Source: Cycas panzhihuaensis
Lineage: Eukaryota > Cycadophyta
NCBI GenBank assembly: GCA_023213395.1
Contig: CM041465.1
Coordinates: 158,975,741 to 159,039,740, forward strand
DNA: 64,000 nt
Direction of reading: 5' to 3'
Below, one piece after another: positions 1 through 12,096 of the stretch (position 1 is the stretch's first letter; each line of letters starts with the position of its first letter). A program made the position numbers and the translations under genes. Below the pieces are notes generated by a model. The model did not search any database and was not told where the DNA came from. It worked only from the letters and a program-made list of their open reading frames with translations.

Positions 1-879
1 CCGGTCAAGTATTGAAATTTGGATTATCTCGATTCGGATCTAGGTCGGGTTGATTATTTTGGCCTTGGCCTTGAGGCTTTTTGTTGGAATTGAGGAGCAC
101 TGTTGACTAAGAGGACGTTGTCCTTGTTGTCTACCTCTTCCTCTTCCACGTGAATTACCACCTCTACGAGAGTATTGACCTTGATTTATGGTGTAACAAA
201 GATCTTCTTCCACTTCAAAAGCGACATCAATTGGATCGATGTAGTGGCAAAGTTGGTATCAAAGGTCTTATCAAATTCAATGAACTTATCAGCAAGATCC
301 TCAAAGTTTAGGGTCTTCAAAGTTCACTGGATTGAAGACTCCCCAATAGATTTTTATAATCGGGATATGGAGACATGGTGAATCAAGAAAGCCCATGTAA
401 TGCATTGAGTTTTAAAATCTTTATCAATGGCTTGCTTGATTGGACGAAGGAGATTGATTGTCTCACTTGCATGTCCTTTCTGTATTTTCAATTTGTTCAT
501 CTTCAGCACTAAGTGAACAAATTCTAAGTCTGATTTAGTGTTAAAGTTCTTCTTAAGAACTTTAAGAACTTTCCATGCTGTATCATGTACAACTTCATCA
601 ATGAGATTATGCAGGGAATAATCAGTGACAAGTAGTATCCCTGCACGGATTTTATCATCATCAAGTTTCCATTGGCGTTTAGCTACAACTTTAGTGGGAG
701 CAGTTGGAGCACCTCCTGCTTTGAGCGATTGTGGTAGTAGCAGCAAGTGGTGTAGGTTGTAAGTGATCTCTCCATAGACCTTCATACTTTGCAGCATTTC
801 TGACACCATTGAACCACATGTCCCAATTTTCTTTCCTTTTTAGAATGCAGTTCATATTTTGCTTAAACTGTGAAGACAT
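1..879 (-). pseudogene. Ty1/copia gag fragment (RLC_1), broken, runs off the left edge
   Basis: Structural Gag of a Ty1/copia element, which would package the element RNA. Reading leftwards from an ATG ending at 879, the protein opens with an N-terminal segment like other copia Gags (NWDMWFNGVRNAAKYEGLW). A frame change near 700-810 leads into the helical UBN2-like core (WKLDDDKIRAGILLV, DTAWKVLKVLKKNF, MNKLKIQKGHASETINLL). Stops and frame changes follow below about 354. At 110-180 the reverse strand encodes an Arg/Gly-rich stretch (RGGNSRGRGRGRQQG), as usually precedes the zinc knuckle. The knuckle, protease and pol are outside the window. The match is to the family from its pattern; no single subfamily is recognised. 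Confidence 0.8.
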
Positions 880-1043
880 TGTGTCTTTTTAGAAGGGAAG
901 AAATGAACAAGGGACTATAAAAGTGATGGCAATAAATGACCGATCACTATTTACAAATGGGAAATGCAATGAAATAGTGTAGAAGAATGAAGAAGAAGTG
1001 AGAATGGTTGCTCAAAGATGAAGGGAGCAACTTAGAGAAAAGT

Positions 1044-1166
1044 CACCAACACTTGTGACAAATATTAACCTGACGCGGGAATATGAGAAGTACTATGATA
1101 AAAATTGGCCACTAACACTTGTGGCAAATATTAACTGACCGACGGGAATATGAGAAGCACTATGAT
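1044..1166. repeat. Direct repeat, about 56 bp, spaced 67 bp
   Basis: Two copies (1044-1099 and 1111-1166) sharing ACACTTGTG, AAATATTAAC and GGGAATATGAGAAG with a few substitutions and one small indel. They lie in the RLC_1 leader. Confidence 0.75.
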
Positions 1167-1827
1167 TGTGATTACACTATGGATCACTTTTTACAAATAA
1201 GTAAGTGATCAATATACAAGATTGTAGGCCAATGTAGAAGTTGACATCATTGGGTTTACACAACTTGAAACTCGAATGTAGGATGCGTAATCAACCCAAT
1301 AACCTCTAACTTGTGTCCAACGTGTAGTTGAGGTTGTTGAAGGGATGCCTAAGCTTCTAGTAGAATTAATTTAGCCTTCACATGATACATAATCGTGCTT
1401 GGTGATGAAATCCAAGTCACAATGGAGCCCAGGTACTCCCAATCCTCACCCAGTTCACCAATGAGCAGCTATATACCTCCTCTAAAGAGTGGTACGTGCA
1501 TACCCATGGCTATGATGGATATTGGATTGGGTATATTTTAATCTTGTATTAAAGTTTCAGTTTTCCTGGTTGGTTATCAGGATGATCCCTGATTAAGGCA
1601 CGATGGTATGGCTAACCAAACCTCACCAATATTCCGGTTTAGTCCAGTCCCAACTTGAAACCCACACCTCCTTTATGGCACGGCATTCTACCAACCAAGG
1701 TATCTCAACCTTGGCGAGTGTGTGAATAGGTACAAGATGGTAGAAAATAGCGTACGTGATGCGTTCCTTTTAGGAAGAGTGAAAAGAATATCGAATTGCA
1801 TCAAACGGACATTTAACTGAAAATAAT

Positions 1828-1899
1828 GCTTGCTTGGAGTGCTTTTGGAGTGCTTGCTTGAAGTGTCTTTGGAGTGCTTGCTTTGAGTGATTTTAGAGT
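1828..1899. repeat. Tandem repeat, 24 bp x 3
   Basis: Three consecutive 24-bp units beginning GCTTGCTT at 1828, 1852 and 1876, each ending AGAGT or GGAGT. They differ at only a few positions. Confidence 0.85.
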
Positions 1900-2056
1900 G
1901 CTAAAATGCAATGCTAATAAGTGAGTGAGGACACCGGATATTGCTCCGATCCAGGTGTTTTTTTTTCTCACTTTTACAATGGGCTTTTAAGCCTTATAAA
2001 AAGGAAGAAATTTTCTTCACTTTTTTTTTTTTTTTGTTAATACAAAAAAAATACTC

Positions 2057-2430
2057 TTCACTAAATCTGCAATAACTTTCTCCGACGATGTCGAAATGGA
2101 GTGCCAATTTTTCTACTGCAAACTAGACTCAGAGCTTCATCTTCAGGAAGTGGAATCAGGTCCAAATGAGTTCTGGAAAGTTTTTGATAGCCCCGCAAAT
2201 TTAGGAAATTATATTTTTCTAGAAATGTTACTAAAAATAACTGCTGTTCACTAAAACAGCAATAACTTCCTCATACGACATCCAAATTAGGTGCTAATTT
2301 TTGCACTAGAAAGTAGACTCAGAGCCCCATCTTTGACAATTGGAATAACTTCAATTGGATCTCTATAGATGATTTTGCAGACCTAGAAACTTTAGTAATC
2401 AAATTGTATTTCTGTAGAAATTTCAGCTTG
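2057..2430. repeat. Diverged tandem duplication, period about 190 bp
   Basis: Two units start TTCACTA at 2057 and 2247. Both carry GCAATAACTT, then a C-rich segment, then CTAATTTTT or CCAATTTTT, then AGACTCAGAG. Similar 'gcaataacttcctc' blocks are common in plant LTR and leader regions. Confidence 0.75.
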
Positions 2431-2894
2431 CTAATATCTCATTAACACATGATACCATATGAAATTTCCATCATTTTTTGATCACCAGGATCCCAATATG
2501 GGCAAGGTGAGAGCATACAATGATAGATATTTTAAATGGCTCAAAATTCTTTTAAAAAAAATGGGTAAAAACTCACCTTACAATCATTCTTCTAAATGCT
2601 GGAAAAATTTCGACATTTCCTTATTAAATGGACAAAAAAGGGAAAAGAAAAAGAAGAATGAGATAGCATGAATGGCCAGCAAAGGATTGGAATCTTTGGG
2701 CCTTACAACTCCTTGTATTATACTTCCAAACCTGCAAAAGAGAAAGGAAAAGCAAACAATACGAAATATGCTATCATAATAACTTGAAAATATTTCTAAA
2801 TTCACTTTCACAATCTTCTTCACCACATGGATTGTGGGGGAGAAGGAAGTGATGGCTCCATTGTAAGTGCAAGTGGGGAATATGAAGGAAGCAA

Positions 2895-2906
2895 GCTCTG
2901 ATACCA
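2895..2906 (-). other. Primer-binding site of RLC_1 (tRNA-iMet)
   Basis: The reverse complement is TGGTATCAGAGC, the canonical plant initiator tRNA-Met primer site, two bases inside the LTR end at 2909. This fixes the element's orientation as minus strand. Confidence 0.9.
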
Positions 2907-2908
2907 CA

Positions 2909-3205
2909 TGAAAAGAGTGGATCTATCCTTCATCTCCATGCACTAAACACAAAAACAAACATGGGAGCAAGAGAGACTTGAGAGAAAGAAAGTAGCTCTC
3001 ACAAAATGGGGAGGTAAGAATGAATCTCCTCCATTGAGCTTTACTTTTATATTGAGAGAGGGAGCATTTGAGTTAGGTGAAATGAAATTACACATAATGC
3101 ACATGAAAGTGCATTTCACTTAAGTGATCTAATTTAAAGTTCACTTAAGACCCTTTTTCGAAATAATCAACTAATGTAATGACCTTATGTCATTAACCCT
3201 TTTCA
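2909..3205 (-). repeat. 5' LTR of RLC_1 (297 bp)
   Basis: It starts TGAAAAG and ends CTTTTCA, perfect 7-bp terminal inverted repeats, and abuts the PBS. On the minus strand a TATAAAAG promoter box lies at about 3044-3052. The partner LTR would be left of the window, so the target duplication cannot be checked (bases following the LTR are TGTTA). Confidence 0.8.
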
Positions 3206-4095
3206 TGTTATGTCTTTAATCTTCCATTTTCTAAGGCTAGAATACCATAGTCTTTTGTTTCTCCTTATGTCAACTTCTTAAAGTAAACCGTATGTGACTT
3301 TTTCTTGTTTGGGATAATGCCTTATTTGGAACTATCTTTATATGAGGCTTTATCCTTAAATGATCCTAAAAATTATGTTATGATGTCACGCCTTTTGTTT
3401 ACATTCTATGCTCATTTATAATTTTCCTTAAGGGGAAGTTAAGGGATTATAGGGGAGACACATGAAAAGGAGAAAGAAATGAAAAATATGGGAAATAGAG
3501 GATATAAATAAGTTATATTAGGGGGAAAGCTATGGGGAAGTATATATGGGAATTTAATAGGATTGTGTGATATAAGAAGAGTAGGTTAGATAAGGAATAA
3601 ATAAGAGGATGATGTCAAGCAAATGAAGGATAAATAAATTTGGATTTATAGGTGAGCTTAGGGTAAAAGGTGTTCATAGGGGACGAGTAGGAAATATGAG
3701 CTAACTATTCTTTATGGGAAAGAGATTTTGATGGGGACATATGGAGATGACTTATAGAGTAACACAAAGGGTTAGGAAGAAGATATATAGTGTAATAAGA
3801 AGGTGTGGGGTAAGGTAAGTTAGGATGGGAAGGAGTCAACACCTTGTAAAGGGGGTGTATAACATTAGTGGTTGACTTTTATTAGAAGGGATGAAGAATA
3901 TAAGGATGGTAATTTCCTCAAGAATGAGACATGAAAATATATTCCAAGTAGGATAAGAATTTTTTCTACTAAGGGTTGAGAATTTTGGCCTTTGGATTCT
4001 AATTCAATTATAGGAACTTATTATAAGAATTTAGAACTTCACTCTAATAGCCTGTTAGGATGTACTTATAATATACATTAGAAGTATATCAAACA
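3206..4095. other. Unassigned AT-rich stretch
   Basis: No open reading frame with recognisable content, no RNA gene and no terminal repeats seen. The plus strand is strongly purine-rich (many GGGA, GAAG and AGGA words) between 3420 and 3960. Confidence 0.5.
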
Positions 4096-4511
4096 TGTAA
4101 TGGTATGATCCACAAGTTACATACAAATGATACTTTTAAAAGAAAACTTAGAGTTTAAAGATCTTTATTAAGGACTTACTAGCATAATTATATCAAATGA
4201 GTGTAAGAAAGCTTAATGATCATCAAAAGATAATACGTACTCTTGTACAATCTCAAAAGATAATAAGATAATATAAGAGTTACTTTTATAATTGCTTGGG
4301 CTTATATAAGTAAAAATAACCACTAACACTAGCATCCTATTGGTGGACCATGGGCTCACCAATCCCATTGATGGAGATATAAGCCTTGTGAACATGAATT
4401 AATAAATGCCCATAATCTTCTCTTCCTAATCCTGTAATTCTAACTTTAGCATTAATCTTCTCCATGCGATCAAATACTCTTGTATTATTAACCTTTAAAA
4501 GTTCCTTAACA
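4096..4511 (-). repeat. 3' LTR of RLG_1 (about 416 bp)
   Basis: On the minus strand it begins TGTTAAGGAAC and ends near ACATTACA. It aligns along its length with 10449-10616 joined to 16370-16624. CTTATATAAG at 4301-4310 is the likely TATA box. Confidence 0.85.
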
Positions 4512-4526
4512 ATCCCCCTTCCTTGA
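4512..4526 (-). other. Polypurine tract of RLG_1
   Basis: On the minus strand this reads AAGGAAGGGGGAT directly before the LTR, the plus-strand DNA primer of reverse transcription. Confidence 0.8.
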
Positions 4527-4559
4527 TACATTGAGTCCCCAAAGTATTAAAGATAAATA

Positions 4560-7500
4560 TGTTACTTGATAAATTCCTCTAACTTGTATGTTGCTTCATC
4601 AAGATCACAACCATCCCACTATACTAAGTACTCAAAAATAGTTCTATTTTGATGATTGTATTCTCGAGAATTTAAAATACCTACTAGAGGAACCATGAGG
4701 GCTTTTTCTTCATGGAGGATGGGTAGGGTTGTTTGAGGGATAACAAATTTTTTGAGGTATTTATTTAATAGGACACATGGAAGACATTATGGATTTTGGA
4801 ATCAAGGGGAAGGTCTAGAGTAGAGGATACTTTACCAATTCCTTAAAGGACTTTGTATGGACCATAACAGTGAGGGCTTAGTTTATGGGATTTCTTATGG
4901 AAAAGGGATTATTGCCTTTAGGACTAAAGATAAATGAAGACTAAATCACTCACAATAAATACTCTCTCAAATCAATGGTGGTCAAGTAATTGCTTCATTT
5001 AATTTTGAGTAGCTACAAAGTTTTGCTTAAGAGTGTGTAAGATTTAATCCATGTCTTGAAGTTTTTGTTATGCTCCTATAATTCAAAGATTGGTAGCCAG
5101 TAGATGGTGGGGGATATCTATAAAGAGCTATAAATAGGATCATCTTAATGGAAGATTAATGGAAAGAATTATACTAATATTTTACTAATACCAACGAGGA
5201 AGTCTAATGGTTTTAATGATTTGATATAAAGCAACATAAGCACTTTTCTAATATTTTATTAAGAACCTTTAATTATCCATCTATTTGTGGATGATATGAT
5301 GAGATCATGTTAAAAGAGATTCTAGATGCCTGAAAAATCTCTTATCAAATTGTGCTCATGAATTTTAGATTTCAATCAAAGATAATTATAGATCGAATCC
5401 ATGAAGGCAAAAGATAAACTGGATGTAGAGATCGACCAATTAGGGAGCTTTAGAAGTGGTATGAATTGGTAATAAGTAAGTATACTTAGTCAAGTGGTTG
5501 ATGATGACCCAAATGGAGTTATATCTTATAGATAATGGTAGTATTATAATAAAATCCATGGCAATGTCTTACCATTTACCTTGGAGAATTTTCAAGGGTT
5601 GAAGGAGGCCAAATTGGGCTTTGGTCTCTACCTTATTTCATTAACATGCTTTATATTCTAAGATATACATAAGGATGATGGACTTCATGTGTGGCTTATA
5701 GAAGTCTAATCAAATTTGGTAGTATATTTTACCAAACCTCTAGTGATCGCTAAGAGGGCTATTATAATATTTTGGTAGGATGTAGGGGATGAATGATGAT
5801 GTTGGATGGACAAAAATGCAGTTTTGATATAGAAGGTAATTGTTGTACAGAGTCTAGTCTTTATGATTTTTAACTTTATTAGCCTATGTGTTAAAATCGA
5901 CTTGGGCTTCATTGTCATGGATAAGGTCTTCTAGCGAGGAGGGTTAGGGAAAAGAGATGGCTTAAATGATTAGTTCTTTTGGAAGATAAGAAAGAGCATC
6001 TGCAATGACATCATCTTTACCCTTTTTATAAGTAATAAAAAAGTCAAAAACTTGAAATTTGTCAACCTACTTAGCTTATTCCTCTAATAGAACTAGTTGG
6101 TCTAATAAACGTTAGAGGCTATGATGGTCAGTCATAATGGTGAACTTGGATCCAAGCAAATATTAACACCACTTATCAATTGCATGAAGAATAGCCCTTA
6201 TTTTCTTTTGATAGTTTGATAGGTGACACTCGTGGTCTTTGAGCTTCCAACTTTTAAATACAATGGGGTAAAAATTCTATATGAGGATAGCTCTTAACCC
6301 AACTCTAGAGGTATCACATTCTAATTGAAAATATTATAAAAATTTGGGAGTGGTGATGACTGGTGTAGAGGATATGAGTATTTTTCGAAGATTACATGCA
6401 TCTTCAACAGTTGATAACCATTGAAATAAATCTTTATGTAGCAAGTTTACTAAGGGGGCTATTATAGAAACATAAATTTTGATAAATCAATGATAAAATC
6501 TAATCAATCTAAGGAAATCCCTTAATTATATGAGATTTTTTAGCATGCGCTATTAAATTATGATTGATATTTTATCAGGGTCTACTTGTACCCCTTCCAT
6601 GGAGATGATATACCCTAGTTATTATAATTTAGTTTTGCTAAATTTATATTTTGACATTTTGGAATATAGTTGGTTTTACTTGAGAATCTGTAAGGCAAAC
6701 TTTAGATGTTGGACATGTAGGGCTATGGTGGTATTATAGATGAGTATACAATCAAAGAAAATAATAATAAATTTTTGAAGGTAGGGAAAAATAATTTTAT
6801 TCATCAGAGCTTGGAAGGTAGCATGAACATTGTATAACCCAAAGGGCATGGCCTAGAATTCAAAATAGCCATGGTGGTTTTTGAAGGTAATTTTATGTTT
6901 GTCCTCTAGTGCTATGGGAATTTGATAATACCCAGATTACACGTCTAGTTTTGAGAGAAACATAGCCCCATGGATTTCATCCAACATATCATCTATTTGG
7001 AGGGTTAAAAACTTATTCTTAATAATGAGTTTATTAAGTTCTTAATAATTCACACAAGGTTAAAAAAACCATCCTTTTTTTGAATAAATATAATAGGTGC
7101 AGTATAAGGGTTCATACTAGGTTGAATGATGCCCATATCCATAAGTTTATTTGTGATACACTCAATCTTATTCTTTTGAAAATATGAGTTTTAGTATGGT
7201 TGTAATCTGATGGGGTTTTATGGGTGATTTAATTCAATAGTGTGGTAAAATCCATGATCTGGAGGAAGGTTACTTAATAAAGGATAAAAAATAGACTAGT
7301 ACTTAGTTAAGACTATTTAGATGTTCGAATAAACCTCTAGTTATGGTTGAGTATTGTTAATTTAGATAATATAACCAAGACTCCTATTGAGTTAGTCATT
7401 TACTTAGGAGAGATTATTTTATTTAGTGATGATTAGAGATTATACAATTTATGGGTTTGTTTAAATTAGTCTTTAAACATCATAAAAGGATTATTTAGAG

Positions 7501-7920
7501 AATTATTGGTACTATAAGTTTTTAGGATTTGGATCCATTGGATTCCTATGATCATGTTTAAGCCCCTAATAGATAAGGCATAAAAGTTAGATATGAATTA
7601 ATAAGTACTAATTTAAACTTGAATATTTTGAATAACCCCAACATAATGAAGACTATAATGCCTAGGTAGATAGTGATTAAAACTTATTTTTGGTTCAATG
7701 TATAGGTTAGTTACTTGGCAACTATAATATCAATGAAGTTTAATGATACACTATTATTGATTAAGATTGTAATCATGGTCTCCTTTAAGGTCCCTCTTAC
7801 TCATAATAGGTTAAGGTAGGTAGAAGAGGAAATAACAAATAGGGAAGGTTTGGGAGTATGCTCAAGTTCTAGTAGTGGAGGGGACTCTAGTAGAGGTTAT
7901 TCTCTAATTTAATCTTCTAA
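4560..7920 (-). pseudogene. RLG_1 protease-pol-chromodomain remains
   Basis: Heavily mutated polyprotein read from right to left. Protease-like segment at about 7730-7790 (ILINNSVSLNFID, catalytic Asp already Asn). RT at about 6560-7210, with KKDG followed by broken [11 protein letters not shown]-like codons at 6950-7090 and FFDCIL at about 6740 where FFDDIL is expected. RNase H at about 6110-6330. Integrase at about 5090-5800, including SSYHPQIDG at about 5280. C-terminal chromodomain at 4568-4684 (WDGCDLDEATYKLEEFIK), which in chromoviruses reads histone marks to guide integration. Dozens of stops and several frame changes make it inactive. The assignment rests on motif order and similarity to RLG_2 and RLG_4. 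Confidence 0.8.
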
Positions 7921-7929
7921 ATTAGAATT

Positions 7930-9105
7930 AGGGTTAATGGTAAATATTACTTTTCTAGCTTTACAAATTCTACCATACCCATTGAATCATTTTTTTATGC
8001 ATTGAGTACATAGGCCTACTTCCCTGTGCTTGTGTACCTCCAATGTGGGAACCCTTACTAATGACTATTCTATTGGTGATCATTTTTCTAGTCATTATAT
8101 TAGATATCTCATATGGTTGTCTATTCGAAACCTTGGGGACTTGTAAGGATTTGATTGCCTTAGGTGACTGGACTATGTTGATTTTCTTCTAAAACGAGTT
8201 GTTCTTTCTATTATAAATTCTACTTCCACTACCTTAACCATATTGATAACATTCCTAAGGTTAAGAGAAGAGATGGTCTTTAGTCTCATTTCTATCCCAT
8301 CTTTTAGTCCAACTATATAAGTTTTAATAAGTGTATGCTTATTAAGATGTTGAGTGACTTTATTATGAATGGCTTGAAATTCATTAGTGTATGCTTCGAT
8401 AGAGGTAGACTATCTTAATTAGATTAGTTAACTAAAAAATGATTAGTTTTAGGTTTTCTAATACTGCTTAAAGAAACATTTATAGAAAATGTCCCATGTT
8501 TGATTTGTATGATATTCCCTGGTCTACCGTTTATACTAATGATATGCTTTACCTTTTAGGTGAATGGAAGCAAATATCAATTGATCTGCTTGGGATATTT
8601 GGTTAAGTATGAAGTATGAGTCCAACCTATTAATCCATGTACAAGATACATCTTTGTTGAGATCTGGATGAAATATTAGTATATTAATTTTATGATTAAA
8701 ATTTTATTGATGAGGAAATTAGTGGGGTGGGATTCCATCTTAAGGAGTTTTGCCTTGGGAGGTGTTGGAAATAGATGTTAATGGGTAATTGAGAGTTTAT
8801 ATACTAAGGGCTTGAAATTGTTGTATTATATTAGTGATTTACACTTTAACATCTATAAAGTTTAATCTTATATCTACTTTGATATGTGTGATATTAGATT
8901 CTAAAGAAGATATATGCTTGCCTTGGTTAGGTATTACCATCATGTAAGTCAACTAGAAGGGGTCTTTAATAAAGTGAGAGGATAGTGAGAAGAAAAGGAT
9001 TAGAAGTGAGAGAAGTTAGACAGAATAAGTGTTTTAAAGAAGTAGGGATGCATGAGAAAAGGGATAAGAGATGGAAGAAACATAGAATTGGGGTGTCAAT
9101 AGACT
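7930..9105 (-). pseudogene. RLG_1 gag remains
   Basis: Gag of the same family as RLG_2 and RLG_4, almost unreadable. The clearest part is the zinc-knuckle region at about 7950-8030, whose minus strand gives GLCTQCIKK, then an NGYGRICKAR-like stretch, then a FTINP-like stretch; RLG_2 has LCMQC, GHGHFCKA and FSIDP in the same places. The start is taken near the palindromic leader motif at about 9095-9115, as in the sister elements. Confidence 0.6.
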
Positions 9106-9899
9106 ATTGACCCTAAAATTTAGGCAATGGAATCATCTAGTACACTAAGATGAGTGTGAAAAAATCATCAAAATGAGATAGGTGAGTTGTAAGTAGAAAT
9201 ATAAGCCATTGGAACCCACAAGATGCTTGTATATTATTTTTTCCAAAATTTAATAGTTAAGAATGACATAGTGAATCTTTATCAGCATGACATATTAATC
9301 AAAATAAGATAGATGAAATTTAGTATCGCTTTTAAGGCTACAAACTTTTTTTTTTTTGGGTAGGGACTAATGCTATTCAAGGTTTTTTTGATTTTGGAAA
9401 GTATGAAGAAAGATATGGCTTTTTTTTTTAATTATTATTTTTAGAGAGAGAGATGGACTAAGGAAAATTAGTTGTGGGACATAAGTGTTAATAAGTTAAA
9501 CTCAAACTAGGTAAGATATGGACTTTAATATAAACTTTGAAGTGAAAATGAACTTTAAGAATGTTGAAGATTTGGATAGGATACTAGACTTAAAAACTAC
9601 TTCCTATTAAATAAGTTTGTCTGAACCTTAACTTTGATAATCTTTAGAGTGTATCAGTTGTTTAAGATAATCGATCTTAACTATGTTCTTGAAGATGAGG
9701 CTTTCAGGATTTATTTCAATATGATTGATGAATTCCTTGGGTAATTTTAATAACAAACTTATCAATTATTTGATTGTCAATTTTAAGAACTCATATTTAC
9801 TTTCTAATGGCATATTATTTAGTAGTCTAGGGTATTTTTAGAGAGAAATGAGTATTGAATAATAGAATCTACTAATTCTAATAATGGGTGTGCTTGATC

Positions 9900-9995
9900 T
9901 CATAGGTCTATTAATAAATCCCTTTATAGGGGTTCATGACAAGTAGCTTCATGGCATTAACCACTAACCACTACACCATAAGATTTTAGTGACTA
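9900..9995 (-). other. tRNA-like block in RLG_1 leader
   Basis: The minus strand contains TGGTGTAGTGG (9968-9978), a perfect fit to the Pol III A-box consensus TRGYNNAGTGG. It is followed by GTTAATGCCATGAAGCTAC and a weak B-box-like TCATGAACC. The same block, better preserved, lies in the leaders of RLG_2 and RLG_4. Confidence 0.6.
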
Positions 9996-10432
9996 GTAAG
10001 TTTTCTAATCTAGTTAAGGAAGGGGGATCTTAAAAGAGGTCCTTTAATATACTCAAAGTTACATAAAGGTTTAATTCCAAACATGAGTTTTATCTAAGGC
10101 TTAATTCAATAGAGATAAGTAAAGTCCTTTTTGTAAGGGTGAAAAAGCTACATTGTGCTTAGCCCAAAATGACAAATCCTTCACAATATTTAAAGACCCT
10201 TAGGATAGGGTCTCTACCTATGGTAGGTAGATACCATACAATGTTATCTACCCAGGGACTAAGGGAGGGATGGGAGGGAATGGAAAGGGTAGTTGCTAAG
10301 TACTGTTGTCTACTCTTTAACAAAAAATTGAAATGATAGAAACTAAAACTGAAAGAGAGGAGTTATGAAAGTCATAAAGGAAAAAAAAAATTCTTTTTCT
10401 AGCTTCTAAATACCTTGTAGGGTTATCAAGCC

Positions 10433-10446
10433 TCACTCTAGTACCA
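10433..10446 (-). other. Primer-binding site of RLG_1
   Basis: The minus strand reads TGGTACTAGAGTGA, a mutated initiator tRNA-Met site, two bases from the right LTR (starting 10449). Confidence 0.7.
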
Positions 10447-10448
10447 CT

Positions 10449-10616
10449 TGCAAAGATCTAATCTATGAGCCATACATAAATAATACTTTTTAAAGAAAAT
10501 TGAGAGTTCAAAGATTATTATTAAGGGCTTCATAAACAATTATATCAAAGGAGCACATGGAAGCTTAATAATAACCAAAAGATAAGATATACTCTCATAT
10601 GATCTCAAAAGATAAT
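10449..10616 (-). repeat. 5' LTR of RLG_1, left piece
   Basis: 168 bp matching 4096-4263. It is cut by RLC_2 and resumes after the duplicated ATAAT at 16370. The two pieces add up to about 418-423 bp, the size of the other LTR. Confidence 0.85.
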
Positions 10617-10859
10617 TGTTAGAAAAATAACTTATAATGCACATTTATAGTTGGCTTACAAGATTCGTGTCTTTGCAATACTATACCATTTGTGGTTGGC
10701 TTACTTTATACTCATGAATCTATGAGTATATAAACACTTTGTACTTTGTATTATTTTTTAATTTTGGGAAGGAATGTATCTCACGATATCGTTTTTGATC
10801 CTAGAGTTTTCCCTTGAGTTGTTTTCGATCTTAGAGTTTTCGCTTGAGTTGCAGATCCA
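10617..10859 (+). repeat. 5' LTR of RLC_2 (243 bp)
   Basis: It starts TGTTAG and ends GATCCA. TATATAAAC at 10727-10735 is the likely TATA box. A short sub-repeat ending GAGTTTTCxCTTGAGTTG occurs twice near its 3' end. Confidence 0.95.
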
Positions 10860-10862
10860 GTA

Positions 10863-10874
10863 TGGTATCATAGC
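10863..10874 (+). other. Primer-binding site of RLC_2
   Basis: TGGTATCATAGC, one base off the initiator tRNA-Met site TGGTATCAGAGC, 3 bases after the LTR. Confidence 0.85.
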
Positions 10875-12096
10875 GAGGTTAAGTGAGATTGAGCCAAGTG
10901 CGATGAGTATTCTAATCAAAGGTGATGTGGTCTGAAGCTATGAGATCAAGGGCATTGATACCGCCATTCCTTCTCTGCTTCCTCTGAATAAAGGTACTAT
11001 ATTATCTGTTAGTTCTTATCTTATTTATTTTCTTTTCAGACCCATGCTTATCTTCCTATGTTGAATGATTTTTAATCTGTTAGTTATTTGCTAGAATGGT
11101 ATTGAGCTATCTATTTATTTCTGATTTATTGTATTTTTTTTTGCTCTGAGTAATCATTTTCATTGCCTTCTCTTATGTATTTCACTAAGTTTTTCGCTTG
11201 GATCTTCGTAGTTGCATTATTATCTCTCGCCCATTTATTAATCCTTAATTCTCACTGGTCAGTTTATCATACGTTATCTACTCACGTGGATTTGATCGTT
11301 ATCATATGCATTATGTTTGTGGAATTATCACCATCTGAATTACTTGCATGGATTTCATCATCATCATCTACTTTTTGTTCACATGATTTTCTCTCTAGCA
11401 CCTCTTGCATTTACCGACTCTGTAATTCGCTGCTGATTATTGAACATAATTTTATTATTAACGTTGGATTCAAGCCACCTTAATTTACATTTAGTCTGGC
11501 TACGTTTAAGTTTGTGTTTAGTCTATTTGGGTTTAGTCTACCTTAATCTGTGTTTAGTATGCCCTAAATCTATTATTTTCATCTTGCATGGTTATGATAT
11601 CTGCATAGCCATATGTCTCTATCGTCTTGCATGTATACTTCCTCTTGTTTGTCTATTCTACGTTAATCAATTTTAAATCATTCACCTGGATAATTGTACC
11701 TTTATATCATTTGCCTTTGACATATTTTAATCGATCAAGTCACTATTGATAGCCATCATTCCAATTTAATTTATTAGTCATTGATCAATATTGACAACCG
11801 TCTTTCACTTTTAAGTTGTTATTCATTAATTAAGTATTGTGAATAATATTATTTGTATCTTGCCTTGGTCACTTAGCTCCTTGAACATTGATTCTTGATT
11901 AGTTTTAATATTATCTTGAAATTTGACCTTGTACCTATATAATCTAAGACTTTGATTTTGTGCTTGATATTATCTTGGATTTGCTTTTGTTTGAAAACTA
12001 ATTTTGTACTTGTATAATCTACCTATTTTTCTCCCAGTACCCTTCTCCTTAAAGGACTATCACAAACTATCTTTAGGGCTTAGGAATCAAGAAACT

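Larger units (their letters stand above)
880..2894 (-). other. Long untranslated leader of RLC_1 between PBS and gag
   Basis: About 2 kb between the gag start and the PBS holds no convincing coding sequence. It contains three separate tandem-repeat blocks (listed separately), a short poly-T at 2018-2036 and several A/T runs. Two kilobases is long for a copia leader, although RLC_5 in this window also has a 1.6-kb one. Part of it may be a later insertion whose borders I could not find. Confidence 0.5.
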
